Source: Rhodospirillales bacterium
Lineage (GTDB): Bacteria > Pseudomonadota > Alphaproteobacteria > ATCC43930 > CGMCC-115725
Length of the DNA stretch: 47,474 bases
Assembly: GCA_028288725.1 (NCBI GenBank)
Contig: JAQGIC010000104.1
Span: forward strand, 1 to 47,474
Reading direction: 5' to 3'
Within the stretch, counting starts at the first letter, position 1; every line of letters starts with the position of its first letter. The position numbers and the translations under genes are program-made. Shown here in pieces: positions 16,034 through 25,827 of the stretch. The notes under the pieces were generated by a model. That model searched no databases and had not been told where the DNA came from. It saw only the letters and a program-made list of their open reading frames with translations.

Positions 16034-18841
16034 TCAGCTTTTGGGCGGACGCAGATCCAAATGGTCGCGGATCACCGCGGCCAGCTGGTCGATCGTGCTT
16101 TGCGATTTGATCAGCACCGCGACCAGCTCGTCGCGCCGGTCGGGCCCGATCTCCTGGGCCGAAAACAGCACGGTCGGGGGCGACCGCATGCCCTTGACGT
16201 TCTTGACGTCGTCGAGCAGCGCCAAGCCATTGCCGTCGACCAGACCGACATCGAGGATGACCAGGTCGATATCGCCACCGATCAACCGCCGGCGCGCCTC
16301 GGCCAGCGAGGAGGCCGCGATCACGTCGGCCTCGTCCCTCAGCGCATATTCGACCAGCCGGACGATGTCGGGATCGTCCTCGACATGCAGCACGCGCGGT
16401 TTGCCGACGCGGCGGCGCGCCAGATCCAGGGCCAGATGCAGCCGGTCGCCCTCGATCGGCTTGCCGATCCAATCGACCACGCCCAGCACCTGGCCGGTCA
16501 GCATCGGATCCTCGACCTTTTCATCGAGCCAGGCCGAGATGACGATGACCGGCATGGCGGCGTGACGCTGGTCGGCGCGAATCCGGCGCAGCATGTCGAT
16601 GCCGTCGCCGTCGGGCAGCGCCAGATCCAATGTCATGGCATCGAACCGGCCGGCATCGAGCAGCCGCATGGTCTCGTCGGCGGTCGCCGCCCGGATCGAC
16701 TGATAGCCGGCGTCGGCCAGCTGCAGCCGCAGGATATGGGCGACGTCGTCGTCATCCTCGCAGATCAACACCCGCTTTTCGCCGTGCTCGGGCGTCGGCG
16801 TGTCGGTCAGGCGCCCGCGCTTTTCCGGCAGATCGACATGGAAGGTCGAGCCCACGCCCCATTCGGACTCGAATCCGATCCGGCCGCCATGGCGCTCGAC
16901 GATGGATTTCACGATCGACAGACCCAGCCCGGTACCGCCCTTCTGGCGGCTGTCGGTCGCGTCGGCTTGCGCGAACTTCTGGAAGATGCGCGGCTTGAAC
17001 GCGTCCGGAATGCCGCGGCCACGGTCGCTCACGGCCAGATGCAGCGTGCCATCGGCGCGGCTGGTCGAGACCGAGACCGCGCCCCCCGCCGGCGAGAATT
17101 TGACGGCGTTCGAGATCAGATTGGTCAGCACCTGCAGCAGACGATGTTCGTCGCCCCACACCTCGGCATCGAGCGGCTCGCCCTCGTGCGCCAACGTGAC
17201 CTGGAATTTCGCCGCGAAATCCAGGTTCTCGCCGATCGCGCGCTCGACCAGCCGCCGGATCGGCACGCTGGAGAACTCGAACACCAGTTCGCCGGCCTCG
17301 ATCCGCTCCAGATCCAGAATATCGTTGATTAGACGGACCAGCCGGTCGCAGTTCGACCGCGCGATGGCGACAAGGCTCAGCGCTTTCTCCGGCAGCGCAC
17401 CGGCCGTGCCCTTGGCCATCAGGGCAAGGGCGCCCGAAATCGAGGTCAGCGGCGTGCGCAATTCATGGCTGACGGTCGAAACGAACTCGTTCTTCACCCG
17501 CTCCAGCGCCCGCTTTTCGGTGATGTCGCGCACCGCGGCGACGAACAGGCGCTGGCCCCGGAGCATGGTCTCGGTCAGCGCGATCTCCATCGGAAAGATC
17601 GAGCCGTCGGCGCGCAGCCCTTCGACCTCGCGGACAGTGCCCAGGATCGCGGAATGGCCGGTCGCCTGGTACCGCTCCAGATAGCCGTCATGCGCCGAGG
17701 CGAACGGCTCCGGCATCAGCATGCGCACATTGCGCCGCATCACCGCCGCCGCCGGATAGCCGAACACCGTCTCGGCGGCGCGGTTGAAGCTTTCGATCGA
17801 TCCGGACGGATTGATCGTGATGATGCCGTCGAGCACGCTGTCGTTGATCGCGGCCAGCCGCTGGTGGCTCGCCGCCAGCTCGGCCTGGGCATGATCCAGG
17901 TCGGTCACGTCCGCGATGGTCTTGAGCCGCGCGGCGCCGCCGGTTTCGTCGACGATGCCGCTCGCCACCGCCAGCACGGCCCGGGTCGTGCCGTCGGGCC
18001 GTTCGATCGTCAGCCGGCGCGACAGCCCGGCCTCGGCGAATTGATCGAAGAATGCCGGCCGCGTGCCGATGAGAGCCGCCTGGTCCTGGCCGACGAGCGT
18101 GTTGAAGGAGGCATTGGTGCGACGCAGCTTACCGTCCGGACCGGTCAGGGCGATGCCGACCTGAACCGTATCGAACACGATGGACATCAGGCGTTCGCTG
18201 GCATGGACCGTCGCCTCGGCCTGCTCGCGCCGCTTCGCCTCGCGCTTCAGCAACGAAAAGGCGCCCGCCAGGACCAGCAGCATGGCGCCGCCGGCGCCGA
18301 TGAAGATCCTGAGGCTCTCGGTCCGGGCGAGATCCGCCGCCGCCGTGCGCTCCGCCAGCAGTGCCAGTTCGGCCTCGCGCATCGTTTCGCTCAGCGCCCG
18401 GATCTGCCCCATCACCGGAATGCCTCTGGCGGTCGGCATCGCACCGTCGGCGCGGAAGCGCGCCAGCGTGTCCATGAGGATGGCCCGCCGCTGCTCGGCC
18501 AGTCCGGCCAGGCGTCGCGCGTTATCGACCTGAAGCGGATTGTCCGCGACCAGCGCAATCAGCTCGCTCGACAGGCGGTCCAGGGTCCGTCCGCTCTCAT
18601 CGACGACTGCGAGCATCCGTTCGTCCCGGTTCAGGATGAAGCCGCGCGCGCTGGTTTCGGCATCGGTGATCGCGCCCCGAACGCCGGCGATCTTGTCGAT
18701 CACCTGATAGGTATGGGTGACCCAGGCCTCGCGTTCGCCCACGGCGTTCTGAGCCCAGAGCGCCAGCAACAGGCTGCCGGTCAGAATAACGATCAGCGCC
18801 AGGCCGACCAGACCGACCGCCGCACGCTCCAGTGTGCGCAT
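16034..18841 (-). CDS. Hybrid sensor histidine kinase: CHASE3 - PAS - FixL-like PAS - HisKA - HATPase - REC - REC
   Basis: 935 residues. A membrane helix (about 10-31), a periplasmic CHASE3 region (35-175) and a second helix (178-198) are followed by PAS1 (about 215-315), PAS2 (about 328-443), HisKA with phospho-His459 (SHELRTPL), an ATPase domain (N577, DRGRG and GTGLGL motifs) and two receiver domains with phospho-Asp739 and Asp864. PAS2 keeps the FixL proximal heme His (His384, in HDGYLERY) and the Arg 20 residues later (Arg404) that contacts bound oxygen, so heme-based sensing is plausible. rrf2 lies 51 bases downstream on the same strand. No separate output response regulator is encoded here. 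Confidence 0.9.
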   Translation of the reverse strand: MRTLERAAVGLVGLALIVILTGSLLLALWAQNAVGEREAWVTHTYQVIDKIAGVRGAITDAETSARGFILNRDERMLAVVDESGRTLDRLSSELIALVADNPLQVDNARRLAGLAEQRRAILMDTLARFRADGAMPTARGIPVMGQIRALSETMREAELALLAERTAAADLARTESLRIFIGAGGAMLLVLAGAFSLLKREAKRREQAEATVHASERLMSIVFDTVQVGIALTGPDGKLRRTNASFNTLVGQDQAALIGTRPAFFDQFAEAGLSRRLTIERPDGTTRAVLAVASGIVDETGGAARLKTIADVTDLDHAQAELAASHQRLAAINDSVLDGIITINPSGSIESFNRAAETVFGYPAAAVMRRNVRMLMPEPFASAHDGYLERYQATGHSAILGTVREVEGLRADGSIFPMEIALTETMLRGQRLFVAAVRDITEKRALERVKNEFVSTVSHELRTPLTSISGALALMAKGTAGALPEKALSLVAIARSNCDRLVRLINDILDLERIEAGELVFEFSSVPIRRLVERAIGENLDFAAKFQVTLAHEGEPLDAEVWGDEHRLLQVLTNLISNAVKFSPAGGAVSVSTSRADGTLHLAVSDRGRGIPDAFKPRIFQKFAQADATDSRQKGGTGLGLSIVKSIVERHGGRIGFESEWGVGSTFHVDLPEKRGRLTDTPTPEHGEKRVLICEDDDDVAHILRLQLADAGYQSIRAATADETMRLLDAGRFDAMTLDLALPDGDGIDMLRRIRADQRHAAMPVIVISAWLDEKVEDPMLTGQVLGVVDWIGKPIEGDRLHLALDLARRRVGKPRVLHVEDDPDIVRLVEYALRDEADVIAASSLAEARRRLIGGDIDLVILDVGLVDGNGLALLDDVKNVKGMRSPPTVLFSAQEIGPDRRDELVAVLIKSQSTIDQLAAVIRDHLDLRPPKS

Positions 18842-18997
18842 AATCCCTCGGAAAAACAGAACTCCGGTCCGAAGCCAGGATCGAACCGAGCCAACCGCAG
18901 CGCAAGCAAAAGGCCAGACATTCCATCCGCGCGAGCATTATCGCACGGCAATAGCGTATAACGGGTTAAGATCCACGATCCGGGGGGAAGTCGGGCG

Positions 18998-20200
18998 CTA
19001 GATCCGCTCGATCACCATGGCGATGCCCTGGCCGACGCCGATGCACATGGTGCAGAGCGCGCGCCGGGCCTGGCGTTCGCCCAGTTCGAGCGTCGCGGTG
19101 AGCGCCAGTCGCGCGCCGCTCATGCCGAGCGGATGGCCTAGCGAGATGGCGCCCCCGTTCGGATTGACGAAATCGGCATCGTCCGGCAGGCCCAGATCTC
19201 GGGTGACGGCGAGCGCCTGGGAGGCGAACGCCTCGTTCAGTTCGACCACATCGATATCCGCCATGGTCAGGCCCAGACGCGCCAGCACCTTGCGGGTCGC
19301 CGGCGCCGGGCCGAAGCCCATGATGCGGGGCGGCACGCCGGCGACCGCGGTCGAAAGCACGCGGGCGCGCGGTGTCAGCCCATAGCGCTTGGCCGCGGCC
19401 TCGGACGCGATGATGAGCGCTGCGGCACCGTCATTAACGCCGGATGCATTGCCGGCCGTGACCGTGCCGCCGGCCCGGAACGGCGTCTTGAGCTTCGCCA
19501 ACTGCTCCAGCGTCGTGTCGGGGCGCGGATGCTCGTCGGTCGAAACCTCGACCATCTCGCGCCCCCGCTTGACCAGCACCGGCACGATCTCGCGGGCGTG
19601 GCGGCCCGACGTCTGGGCCCGGCCGGCGCGCTGCTGGCTGCGCCAGGCGAAGGCATCCTGGTCGGCGCGCGAAATCTTGAATTCGGCGGCGACATTCTCG
19701 CCGGTCTCGGGCATCGAATCCGTGCCGTAGGCTTCCTGCATCCTCGGATTGATGAAGCGCCAGCCGATCGTGGTGTCATGGATCTGGGCGTCGCGCGAAA
19801 AGGCGCTTTCGGCCTTGCCCATGACGAAGGGCGCCCGGCTCATGCTTTCGACGCCGCCGGCGATGAACAGCTCGCCATCGCCGGCCCGGATCGCGCGCGC
19901 CGCCGCGGCGACCGCCTCCAGCCCCGAACCGCACAGGCGATTGACCGTGGCGCCCGGCACCTTGTCGGGCAATCCCGCCAGCAGCAGCGCCATGCGCGCC
20001 ACGTCGCGATTATCCTCGCCCGCCTGGTTGGCGCAGCCGAACACGACGTCGTCGACCGCGGCCCAGTCCACTTCCGGATTGCGCGCGATCAAGGCTGCGA
20101 GCGGCACGGCGGCCAGATCGTCGGCGCGCACGCCGGCGAGCGCGCCGGCATAGCGGCCGATCGGGGTCCGGACGGCATCGCAGATGAAGGCTTCGGCCAT
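18998..20200 (-). CDS. pcaF: Thiolase, 3-oxoadipyl-CoA thiolase-like
   Basis: 400 residues, the usual length for biosynthetic or degradative thiolases. The active-site set is visible: Cys90 (NRLCGSG), His356 (SLGHPLGMSG) and Cys386 (CIGVGQG). The segment GCANQAGEDNRDVARMA is especially typical of PcaF/PaaJ-type 3-oxoadipyl-CoA thiolases, which split 3-oxoadipyl-CoA into succinyl-CoA and acetyl-CoA in aromatic acid degradation. A GGGAGGA ribosome site precedes ATG 20200. No pcaI, pcaJ or paa gene is in the window, so the symbol rests on sequence resemblance only; a general acetyl-CoA acyltransferase is the alternative. Confidence 0.82.
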   Translation of the reverse strand: MAEAFICDAVRTPIGRYAGALAGVRADDLAAVPLAALIARNPEVDWAAVDDVVFGCANQAGEDNRDVARMALLLAGLPDKVPGATVNRLCGSGLEAVAAAARAIRAGDGELFIAGGVESMSRAPFVMGKAESAFSRDAQIHDTTIGWRFINPRMQEAYGTDSMPETGENVAAEFKISRADQDAFAWRSQQRAGRAQTSGRHAREIVPVLVKRGREMVEVSTDEHPRPDTTLEQLAKLKTPFRAGGTVTAGNASGVNDGAAALIIASEAAAKRYGLTPRARVLSTAVAGVPPRIMGFGPAPATRKVLARLGLTMADIDVVELNEAFASQALAVTRDLGLPDDADFVNPNGGAISLGHPLGMSGARLALTATLELGERQARRALCTMCIGVGQGIAMVIERI

Positions 20201-20340
20201 GGCAGGGTCCTCCCGACGGTCAATCGTTTAGCGGCATAACAAATATCGGCAACAACCCTAGTCCGCCGGAGCGACCGACGCCAGTCCGCACCGCCCTCCC
20301 TGACTTGCAGCACCGGCATGGATCGGCAGCCGGAGAGATT

Positions 20341-21273
20341 TCAGTCCCTGGCGCCATCCCCCAGCGGTCTGGCCGTTTCGGCCATCAGATCGCGGAACCA
20401 GCGTTCGGCCGGGTCGGCCTCGCTTTTGACGTGCCACACCATCGACACGTCAACGAACTGGGTGAAGGGCAGTTCGATCCTGATGAGATCGCCGGCCAGC
20501 TCGGCGAGGGTCGCGGCCGTGATGCTGGGGACGGTCGCGATCATCTCCGACGAGCGCAGCAGCGGCACCAAGGCCAGATAGGTCCCGACCGTGGCGGCGA
20601 CCCGGCGCTTCAGCCCGCGCGCCGACAGATGCGGATCGATCGACCGGATCGCCTTGCCGGACGGCGACATCACCACATGCGGCCAGGCGACATACCGCTC
20701 CGCCGTTATCGGAGACGCCAGCACCGGGTGGCGGCGATGGACCAGGGCGCATAGCCGCTCGCGATAGATCAACCGCCGCCCGAACCGCGGCGCCTGATCG
20801 CGGAAATGCCCGATCGCGAGCGTGATGCCGCCGGTATCGAGCTGCTCCGGCGTCGCCGCGAAGTCGAGCGGCAGCAGACGCAGATCGGCATCGGGCGCCA
20901 GCTCCCTCATGCGGCGGGTCAACCGGTCGATGAGGGCAACCTCGGCATACTCGGCAATGGCGGCGGTAAAACTGCGGCGGGTGGTCGCGGGATCGAACCC
21001 GTGTTGCAAGTCCAACGCGCGTCGGATGCGATCGAGTGCCACCTCGACGAGCATGCCGATCTCCTGCGCCTTCGGCGTCGGCTCCATGCCGTGGGGCAAT
21101 CTCACGAATAATTCATCGCCGAACAAATGGCGCAATCGCGTCAGAGAATGGCTCATCGCCGGCTGGGACACGCCGATCGTCACCGCCGCACGGGTCACCG
21201 AGCGCTCGCGCAGCAGCGCTTCGAACGCCTTCAGCAGGTTGAGATCGACAACAGCGATATTCGCCCCATTCAT
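20341..21273 (-). CDS. LysR family transcriptional regulator
   Basis: 310 residues. The N-terminal helix-turn-helix runs DLNLLKAFEALLRERSVTRAA, then SQPAMSHSLTRLRHLFGDELF to about residue 67. The sequence DLNLL with FVRLPHGMEPTPKA is characteristic of the NodD/SyrM/NahR-like branch, whose members respond to aromatic or flavonoid-type signals. The C-terminal part is a periplasmic-binding-type co-inducer domain. It is divergent from the RND efflux operon and lies downstream of the thiolase on the same strand. By LysR custom the divergent efflux genes are the likeliest target. Confidence 0.87.
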   Translation of the reverse strand: MNGANIAVVDLNLLKAFEALLRERSVTRAAVTIGVSQPAMSHSLTRLRHLFGDELFVRLPHGMEPTPKAQEIGMLVEVALDRIRRALDLQHGFDPATTRRSFTAAIAEYAEVALIDRLTRRMRELAPDADLRLLPLDFAATPEQLDTGGITLAIGHFRDQAPRFGRRLIYRERLCALVHRRHPVLASPITAERYVAWPHVVMSPSGKAIRSIDPHLSARGLKRRVAATVGTYLALVPLLRSSEMIATVPSITAATLAELAGDLIRIELPFTQFVDVSMVWHVKSEADPAERWFRDLMAETARPLGDGARD

Positions 21274-21379
21274 GAGGTCAATATAATTAATCGATTTGGT
21301 GTATGCCAGCGGTCTTCATAGGTTTGCACTGCAACAAAAGGTTCCGCGCCCGATTTGTTCCGGATAATGCTATTTTAGC

Positions 21380-21395
21380 CCGACGATTTTATCGG
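21380..21395. promoter_or_regulatory. LysR-box-like dyad in the lysR/RND intergenic region
   Basis: CCGA (21380-21383) and TCGG (21392-21395) flank an AT-rich core that itself holds CGAT-TTT-ATCG (21384-21394). The 213-base divergent gap also holds an AT-rich stretch close to the LysR start (21279-21292). This suits a LysR operator, but the arms are short. Confidence 0.3.
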
Positions 21396-21486
21396 AAACT
21401 GCGATGGCTAGCCGGTCGGGCGCTCCACAATCGAGCGTAACAGCATATTGAGCCGGCCACGGTGGCCGCTCGGCGGGAGTGACGAG

Positions 21487-22656
21487 ATGCGTAAGGCTTG
21501 GATCCCAGGAATGGTCGCGATCGCGCTGGTTGCCGCGGGCGGCGCCTGGTTCGCCGACCGCGCGCCGGCTTCGGCGGAAGGCCCGCCGCCGGCGGCGCCG
21601 GGCGTCCCCGTCGTCTCCGGCACCGTCAAGGCCGAGGATGTGCCCATCCTACGGACCGGCATCGGCACGGTCCAGGCCTTCAATACGGTCACGATCAAGG
21701 TGCGGGTCGACGGCCAGCTCGACAAGGTCGCCTTCACCGAGGGCCAGGAGGTCAAGGCCGGCGACCTGCTGGCGCAGATCGACCCCCATCCCTACCAGGC
21801 CGTGCTGGCCCAAGCGACCGCGACCAAGGCCAAGGACGATGCGACGCTGGCCAACGCCCGGCGCGACCTGGCCCGCGACCAGGGCCTGATCGGCAAGCAG
21901 TTCGTCAGCCAGCAGGTGCTCGATACCCAGCGCGCGCTGGTAGATCAGGGCGTCGCCCAGGTCGCGATGGATCAGGCGGCGATCGACAGCGCCAAGGTTA
22001 ATCTGGCCTATACCACGATCATGTCGCCGCTCGACGGCCTGACCGGCATTCGCCTGGTCGACCAGGGCAATATCGTTCATGCGACCGACACGACCGGCCT
22101 GGTCGTCATCACCCAGACCCATCCGATCTCGGTCATCTTCACCCTGCCGGAAAGCCTGCTGGACACGATCAACCAGGCGCGCTCGGGCGGACAGAAGCTG
22201 ACGGTCTATGCCTATTCCTCGGACGACACGACCAAGCTGGCCGAGGGCAAGCTGGCGCTGATCGACAATCAGATCGACCAGACGACGGGCACGGTCAAAC
22301 TCAAGGCGACGTTCGACAATCCGAACAACGCGCTCTGGCCCGGGGAATTCGTCACGGCGCATCTGTTGCTCACCACCCGCAAGGGCGGCCTGACCGTGCC
22401 GGCCCAGAGCGTCCAGCGCGGCCCGAACGGCACCTTCGTCTGGGTCATCAAGCCGGACAGCACCGCCGAAATGCGCGAGGTCAAGATCGGCCAGATCAAC
22501 GGCGGCACCGCCCTGGTCGACAAGGGCGTGACCGTCGGCGAGACCATCGTGGTCGATGGCCAATATAAGGTGAAGGTCGGTGCCAAGGTCGCCGCCACAC
22601 CGCAGAGCAACCAGACGGCCGATGCCGCAGCACCGGCGGGGAGCCCCGCCAAGTGA
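21487..22656 (+). CDS. RND efflux periplasmic adaptor (membrane fusion protein), MdtA-like
   Basis: 389 residues from ATG 21487, preceded by GGGAGTGACGAG. There is an N-terminal anchor/signal helix (about 6-22), a lipoyl-type beta domain (VDGQLDKVAFTEGQEVKAGDLLAQIDPHPY), a helical hairpin rich in Ala/Gln/Asp (about 100-170), then beta-barrel and membrane-proximal domains with SPLDGLTGIRLVDQGNIV and LTVPAQSVQRG. It bridges an inner-membrane RND pump to an outer-membrane channel. It overlaps the pump gene by four bases. No TolC-like channel gene is next to it. Confidence 0.92.
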   Translation: MRKAWIPGMVAIALVAAGGAWFADRAPASAEGPPPAAPGVPVVSGTVKAEDVPILRTGIGTVQAFNTVTIKVRVDGQLDKVAFTEGQEVKAGDLLAQIDPHPYQAVLAQATATKAKDDATLANARRDLARDQGLIGKQFVSQQVLDTQRALVDQGVAQVAMDQAAIDSAKVNLAYTTIMSPLDGLTGIRLVDQGNIVHATDTTGLVVITQTHPISVIFTLPESLLDTINQARSGGQKLTVYAYSSDDTTKLAEGKLALIDNQIDQTTGTVKLKATFDNPNNALWPGEFVTAHLLLTTRKGGLTVPAQSVQRGPNGTFVWVIKPDSTAEMREVKIGQINGGTALVDKGVTVGETIVVDGQYKVKVGAKVAATPQSNQTADAAAPAGSPAK

Positions 22657-25600
22657 GCATTTCGACCCCGTTCATCCAGCGTCCCATCGCGACCTCGCTG
22701 CTGATGGCGGGAATGTTCCTGGTCGGCGCCGTCGCCTATCCGCTGCTGCCGGTCGCCCCGCTGCCGCAGGTCGATTTCCCGACCATCCAGGTCAACGCCG
22801 CGCTGCCCGGCGCCAGCCCCGACACGATGGCCTCCTCGGTCGCGACGCCGCTCGAAACCCAGCTGGCGCAGATCGCCGGCGTGGCGCAGCTGACCTCGAC
22901 CAGCGTGCTGGGCTCGACCAGCGTCACGGTGCAGTTCGACCTCAACCGCAACATCGACGCGGCCGCGACCGACGTGCTGGGCGCCATCAATGCCGCCAGC
23001 GGCCAGTTGCCGAAGACCCTGCCGAGCGCGCCGACCTACCGCAAGGTCAACCCGGCCGACGCCCCGGTCCTGCTGCTGGCGGTCTATAGCCCCAGCATGC
23101 CGCTGACCCAGGTCGACGACGCGGCCGAAACCCTGCTGGCCCAGCAGATGTCGCAGATCTCGGGCGTGTCCCAGGTCAGCGTGTTCGGCCAGCAGAAGCC
23201 GGCCGTGCGCGTGCAGATCGATCCGGCCAAGATCGCCAACATGGGGCTCAGCCTCGAAGACGTCCGCGCGGTGCTGGGCACCGTCACGGTCGATCAGCCC
23301 AAGGGCAGTTTCGACGGCCCGAACCAGAGCTTCACGATCTACAACAACGACCAGCTGACGGCCGCCAAGGACTATCAGGACGTCGTGCTCGCCTATCGCA
23401 ACGGCGCGCCGGTCCGCATCCGCGACGTCGGTCAGGCCATCGACGGTCCGGAAAATACCCGGCTCGCCTCCTGGCAGAGCGGCGCCCGCGGCATCACGCT
23501 CGCCGTGTTCCGCCAACCGGGCGCCAACGTCATCGACGTGGTGAACGCGGTCATGGCGGCCCTGCCGCGCCTCAGGGAATCGATCCCGCCGGCGATCGAC
23601 GTCAAGGTCATCTCGGACCGGACCCAGACGATCCGCGCCTCCGTCTCCGACGTTCAGTTCACCCTGGTGCTCACCATCGGCCTGGTCGTGATGGTGATCT
23701 TCGCGTTCCTGCGCAATTTCTGGGCGACGGTCATTCCGAGCATCACGGTGCCGGTCTCGCTCGTCGGCACCTGCGCGATCATGTACGTCGTGGGCTACAG
23801 CCTCGACAATCTGTCGCTGATGGCGCTCACCATTTCCGTGGGATTCGTGGTCGACGACGCGATCGTGATGATCGAGAACATCGTCCGCCATATCGAGGAC
23901 GGCATGAAGCCGATGGAGGCGGCGCTGAGGGGCGCCGGCGAAATCGGCTTCACCATCGTCTCGATCAGCCTGTCGCTGATCGCCGTCTTCATTCCGCTTT
24001 TGCTGATGGGCGGCATCATCGGCCGCCTGTTCCACGAATTCGCCGTCACCGTCACGGTCACCATCCTGGTGTCGGCCATCGTCTCGCTGACACTGACGCC
24101 GATGATGTGCTCGCGCTTCCTCAAGGACGAGGCGCATACCAAGCACGGCCGGCTGTACCTCATGATGGAGCGCTTCTTCGACGGCATGCGCGACGGCTAT
24201 GCCTATGGGTTGCGCTGGGTGCTGCGCCACCAGTTCTTCACGCTCATGGTGCTGTTCGCGACCATCGGCCTGACCGTCTTCCTGTTCATCACCATCCCCA
24301 AGGGCTTCTTCCCGCAGCAGGATACCGGTTTCATCCAGGGCATCTCGGAAGCATCCCAGGACATCTCGTTCCAGGGCATGATGGCGAAGCAGCAGGAGCT
24401 AATGAAGATCGTCGGCGAGGATCCTGACGTCTACAGCTACAATTCCTCGGTCGGTTCCGCCGGCGGCTCGCGCACCGGCAACAACGGCAATTTCTACATC
24501 ACGCTGAAGCAGAAGCCGGAGCGCAAGGCATCCGCCGACGCGATCATCGCGCGGATGCGCCCCAAGCTGGCGCAGGTTCAGGGCATCGCCTTGTTCCTAC
24601 AGGCGGCGCAGGACATCAACGTCGGCGGCCGCTCGTCCAAGACCCAATACCAATATACGCTGCAGGATTCGAACCTGGACGAGCTGAACCATTGGGCGCC
24701 GCTGCTGCAGCAGAAGCTCGGCACGCTCTCGATGGTGCGCGACGTCGCGACCGATCAGCAGACCAATGCGCCGACCGTGACCATGACCATCGACCGCACC
24801 ACGGCGGCCCGCTTCGGCATTCAGCCGCAGGTGATCGACGACACGCTCTATGACGCGTTCGGCCAGCGCCAGGTCGCGCAGTTCTTCACGCAGCTGAACC
24901 AGTATCACGTGATCCTGGAAGTACCGCCCGCGCTGCAGGGCGACCCGGCGGCGCTCAGCAAGATCTACGTGAAATCGCCGACGACCGGCAGCCAGGTCCC
25001 GCTATCGACCTTCGTCAAGCTCGATACGACCAAGACCAACTATCTGTCGATCGCGCATCAGGGCCAGTTTCCGGCGGTGACGCTGAGCTTCAACCTGGCC
25101 CAGGGCGCGTCGCTCGGTGAGGCGGTCAGCGCCATTCAGGAGGCCGAGGCGCAGATGAAGCTGCCGTCGACCATCATCGGCACCTTCCAGGGCAATGCCC
25201 AGGCGTTCCAATCCTCGCTGTCGACCACGCCCTATCTGATCGCGGCGGCCCTGGTCGTCGTCTATATCATCCTGGGCGTGCTCTATGAGAGCTACATCCA
25301 CCCGATCACCATCCTGTCGACCCTGCCCTCGGCCGGCGTCGGCGCGATTCTGATCCTGATGATGTTCCATTTCGACCTGAGCGTGATCGCGCTGATCGGC
25401 ATCATCCTGCTGATCGGCATCGTCAAGAAGAACGCGATCATGATGATCGATTTCGCGCTGGAGGCCGAACGCAATCGGGGCCTCAAGCCCGAGGAATCGA
25501 TCTATGAGGCCTGCCTGATGCGCTTCCGACCGATCATGATGACGACCATGGCGGCCATGCTGGGCGGCGTGCCGCTGATGTTCGGCAGCGGCACCGGCGC

Positions 25601-25784
25601 CGAGATCCGCCAGCCGCTCGGCTTCTCGATCGTCGGCGGCCTGATCCTGTCGCAGATGCTGACGCTCTATACGACGCCGGTCGTCTATCTCTATATGGAC
25701 CGTCTGAACAATTGGCTGGGCCGCTCGGCACGGGGGAAGGAACCTTCCCGTATCCAGCGGGCGTTGGCCGGATCGAGCGACTAG
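22653..25784 (+). CDS. RND multidrug efflux permease, MdtB/MdtC-like (HAE-1 family)
   Basis: 1043 residues, standard for HAE-1 pumps, with 12 membrane helices and two large periplasmic loops. It opens with ISTPFIQRPIATSLLMAG. The proton-relay acids are Asp401 and Asp402 in VGFVVDDAIVMIENI, with the partner Lys in VKKNAIMMIDFA in the second half. It starts with GTG overlapping the adaptor stop (GTGA). With the adaptor it exports drugs or other amphiphiles at the expense of the proton gradient. The divergent LysR gene is the probable regulator. Confidence 0.94.
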   Translation: MSISTPFIQRPIATSLLMAGMFLVGAVAYPLLPVAPLPQVDFPTIQVNAALPGASPDTMASSVATPLETQLAQIAGVAQLTSTSVLGSTSVTVQFDLNRNIDAAATDVLGAINAASGQLPKTLPSAPTYRKVNPADAPVLLLAVYSPSMPLTQVDDAAETLLAQQMSQISGVSQVSVFGQQKPAVRVQIDPAKIANMGLSLEDVRAVLGTVTVDQPKGSFDGPNQSFTIYNNDQLTAAKDYQDVVLAYRNGAPVRIRDVGQAIDGPENTRLASWQSGARGITLAVFRQPGANVIDVVNAVMAALPRLRESIPPAIDVKVISDRTQTIRASVSDVQFTLVLTIGLVVMVIFAFLRNFWATVIPSITVPVSLVGTCAIMYVVGYSLDNLSLMALTISVGFVVDDAIVMIENIVRHIEDGMKPMEAALRGAGEIGFTIVSISLSLIAVFIPLLLMGGIIGRLFHEFAVTVTVTILVSAIVSLTLTPMMCSRFLKDEAHTKHGRLYLMMERFFDGMRDGYAYGLRWVLRHQFFTLMVLFATIGLTVFLFITIPKGFFPQQDTGFIQGISEASQDISFQGMMAKQQELMKIVGEDPDVYSYNSSVGSAGGSRTGNNGNFYITLKQKPERKASADAIIARMRPKLAQVQGIALFLQAAQDINVGGRSSKTQYQYTLQDSNLDELNHWAPLLQQKLGTLSMVRDVATDQQTNAPTVTMTIDRTTAARFGIQPQVIDDTLYDAFGQRQVAQFFTQLNQYHVILEVPPALQGDPAALSKIYVKSPTTGSQVPLSTFVKLDTTKTNYLSIAHQGQFPAVTLSFNLAQGASLGEAVSAIQEAEAQMKLPSTIIGTFQGNAQAFQSSLSTTPYLIAAALVVVYIILGVLYESYIHPITILSTLPSAGVGAILILMMFHFDLSVIALIGIILLIGIVKKNAIMMIDFALEAERNRGLKPEESIYEACLMRFRPIMMTTMAAMLGGVPLMFGSGTGAEIRQPLGFSIVGGLILSQMLTLYTTPVVYLYMDRLNNWLGRSARGKEPSRIQRALAGSSD

Positions 25785-25827
25785 ATCGGCGGCGATGCTC
25801 GCCTGCCGCCACGCAGGAGAGACGGAT

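Noticed and set aside
17465-18961. Long plus-strand frame antisense to the hybrid kinase
   Set aside because: Arg/Gly/His/Asp-rich shadow of the kinase gene without any domain.
22269-24230. 653-codon open frame antisense to the RND adaptor and pump
   Set aside because: It lies opposite two strongly conserved genes and its composition is the usual antisense artefact of GC-rich DNA.
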